Source of the DNA: Sphingobacterium thalpophilum
GTDB lineage: Bacteria; Bacteroidota; Bacteroidia; Sphingobacteriales; Sphingobacteriaceae
Direction: 5' to 3'
DNA length: 64,000 nucleotides
Assembly: GCF_038396785.1 (NCBI RefSeq)
Contig: NZ_CP151087.1
Span: 3,906,001-3,970,000, forward strand
Within the stretch, counting starts at the first letter, position 1, and each line of letters begins with the position of its first letter. This document shows positions 63,957 through 64,000 of this stretch, one piece after another. The notes under the pieces were generated by a model. It had not been told where the DNA came from and did no database searches. It worked only from the letters and a program-made list of their open reading frames with translations. The position numbers were made by a program, and so were the translations under genes.

Positions 63957-64000
63957 CACGGGATATTTTTGGAGCTATTGTCCGGGGCGACTCGACAAAA

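Overview
The window looks like chromosomal DNA of a Bacteroidota bacterium close to Sphingobacterium (Sphingobacteriaceae). The grounds are three SusC/SusD pairs, OMP_b-brl_3 and DUF6266 proteins, GHL10 hydrolases, promoters with a TAnnTTTG -7 box, and A-rich leaders in place of strong Shine-Dalgarno sites. The genus is an inference from family content. I saw no rRNA, tRNA or CRISPR array.

Layout. 0-8 kb: the end of a sensor kinase with its response regulator, an outer-membrane beta-barrel protein, a TetR regulator, a NagZ-like family 3 hydrolase and a GHL10 (DigH-like) hydrolase. 8-12 kb: L-serine dehydratase and a YycJ-like metallo-beta-lactamase-fold protein, separated by an IS110-type transposase. 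12-18 kb: an iron/siderophore-type uptake operon (DUF4198 protein, TonB-dependent receptor, two small membrane proteins, PepSY protein) behind a leader with three tandem hairpins. 18-22.7 kb: a MocR regulator with a small partner, a CPA1 Na+/H+ antiporter and an atypical SDR.

22.7-28.8 kb is an accessory-looking island. It holds an AAA+/DUF4143 ATPase behind a nested palindrome, a double HEPN protein, a frameshifted remnant of a second HEPN gene, two paralogous unknown proteins and two tandem HTH-like regulators. 29-35.5 kb is mostly housekeeping (lipB, hflX, recG) with two secreted unknowns. 35.7-40.6 kb is a SusD/SusC pair read leftward. 41-46.8 kb holds a DMT permease, RidA, a 43-codon membrane protein, nagA, a second DigH-like lipoprotein, a hotdog thioesterase and a DUF6266 protein.

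47.3-64 kb is a rightward utilisation locus: SusC-SusD-amidase, then NamZ (DUF1343)-SusC-SusD, then a metallophosphoesterase/PQQ-propeller fusion and a GH9 enzyme. The amidase, NamZ, the two DigH-like enzymes, the NagZ-like enzyme and NagA together suggest that peptidoglycan or amino-sugar glycans are cut outside the cell or in the periplasm, imported through SusCD and fed to amino-sugar catabolism. A 15-bp motif, TGCATAA-N3-TGCAA, occurs upstream of all three transcription units of this locus and may be a shared operator. This is the strongest candidate for an undescribed system here, followed by the HEPN/ATPase island.
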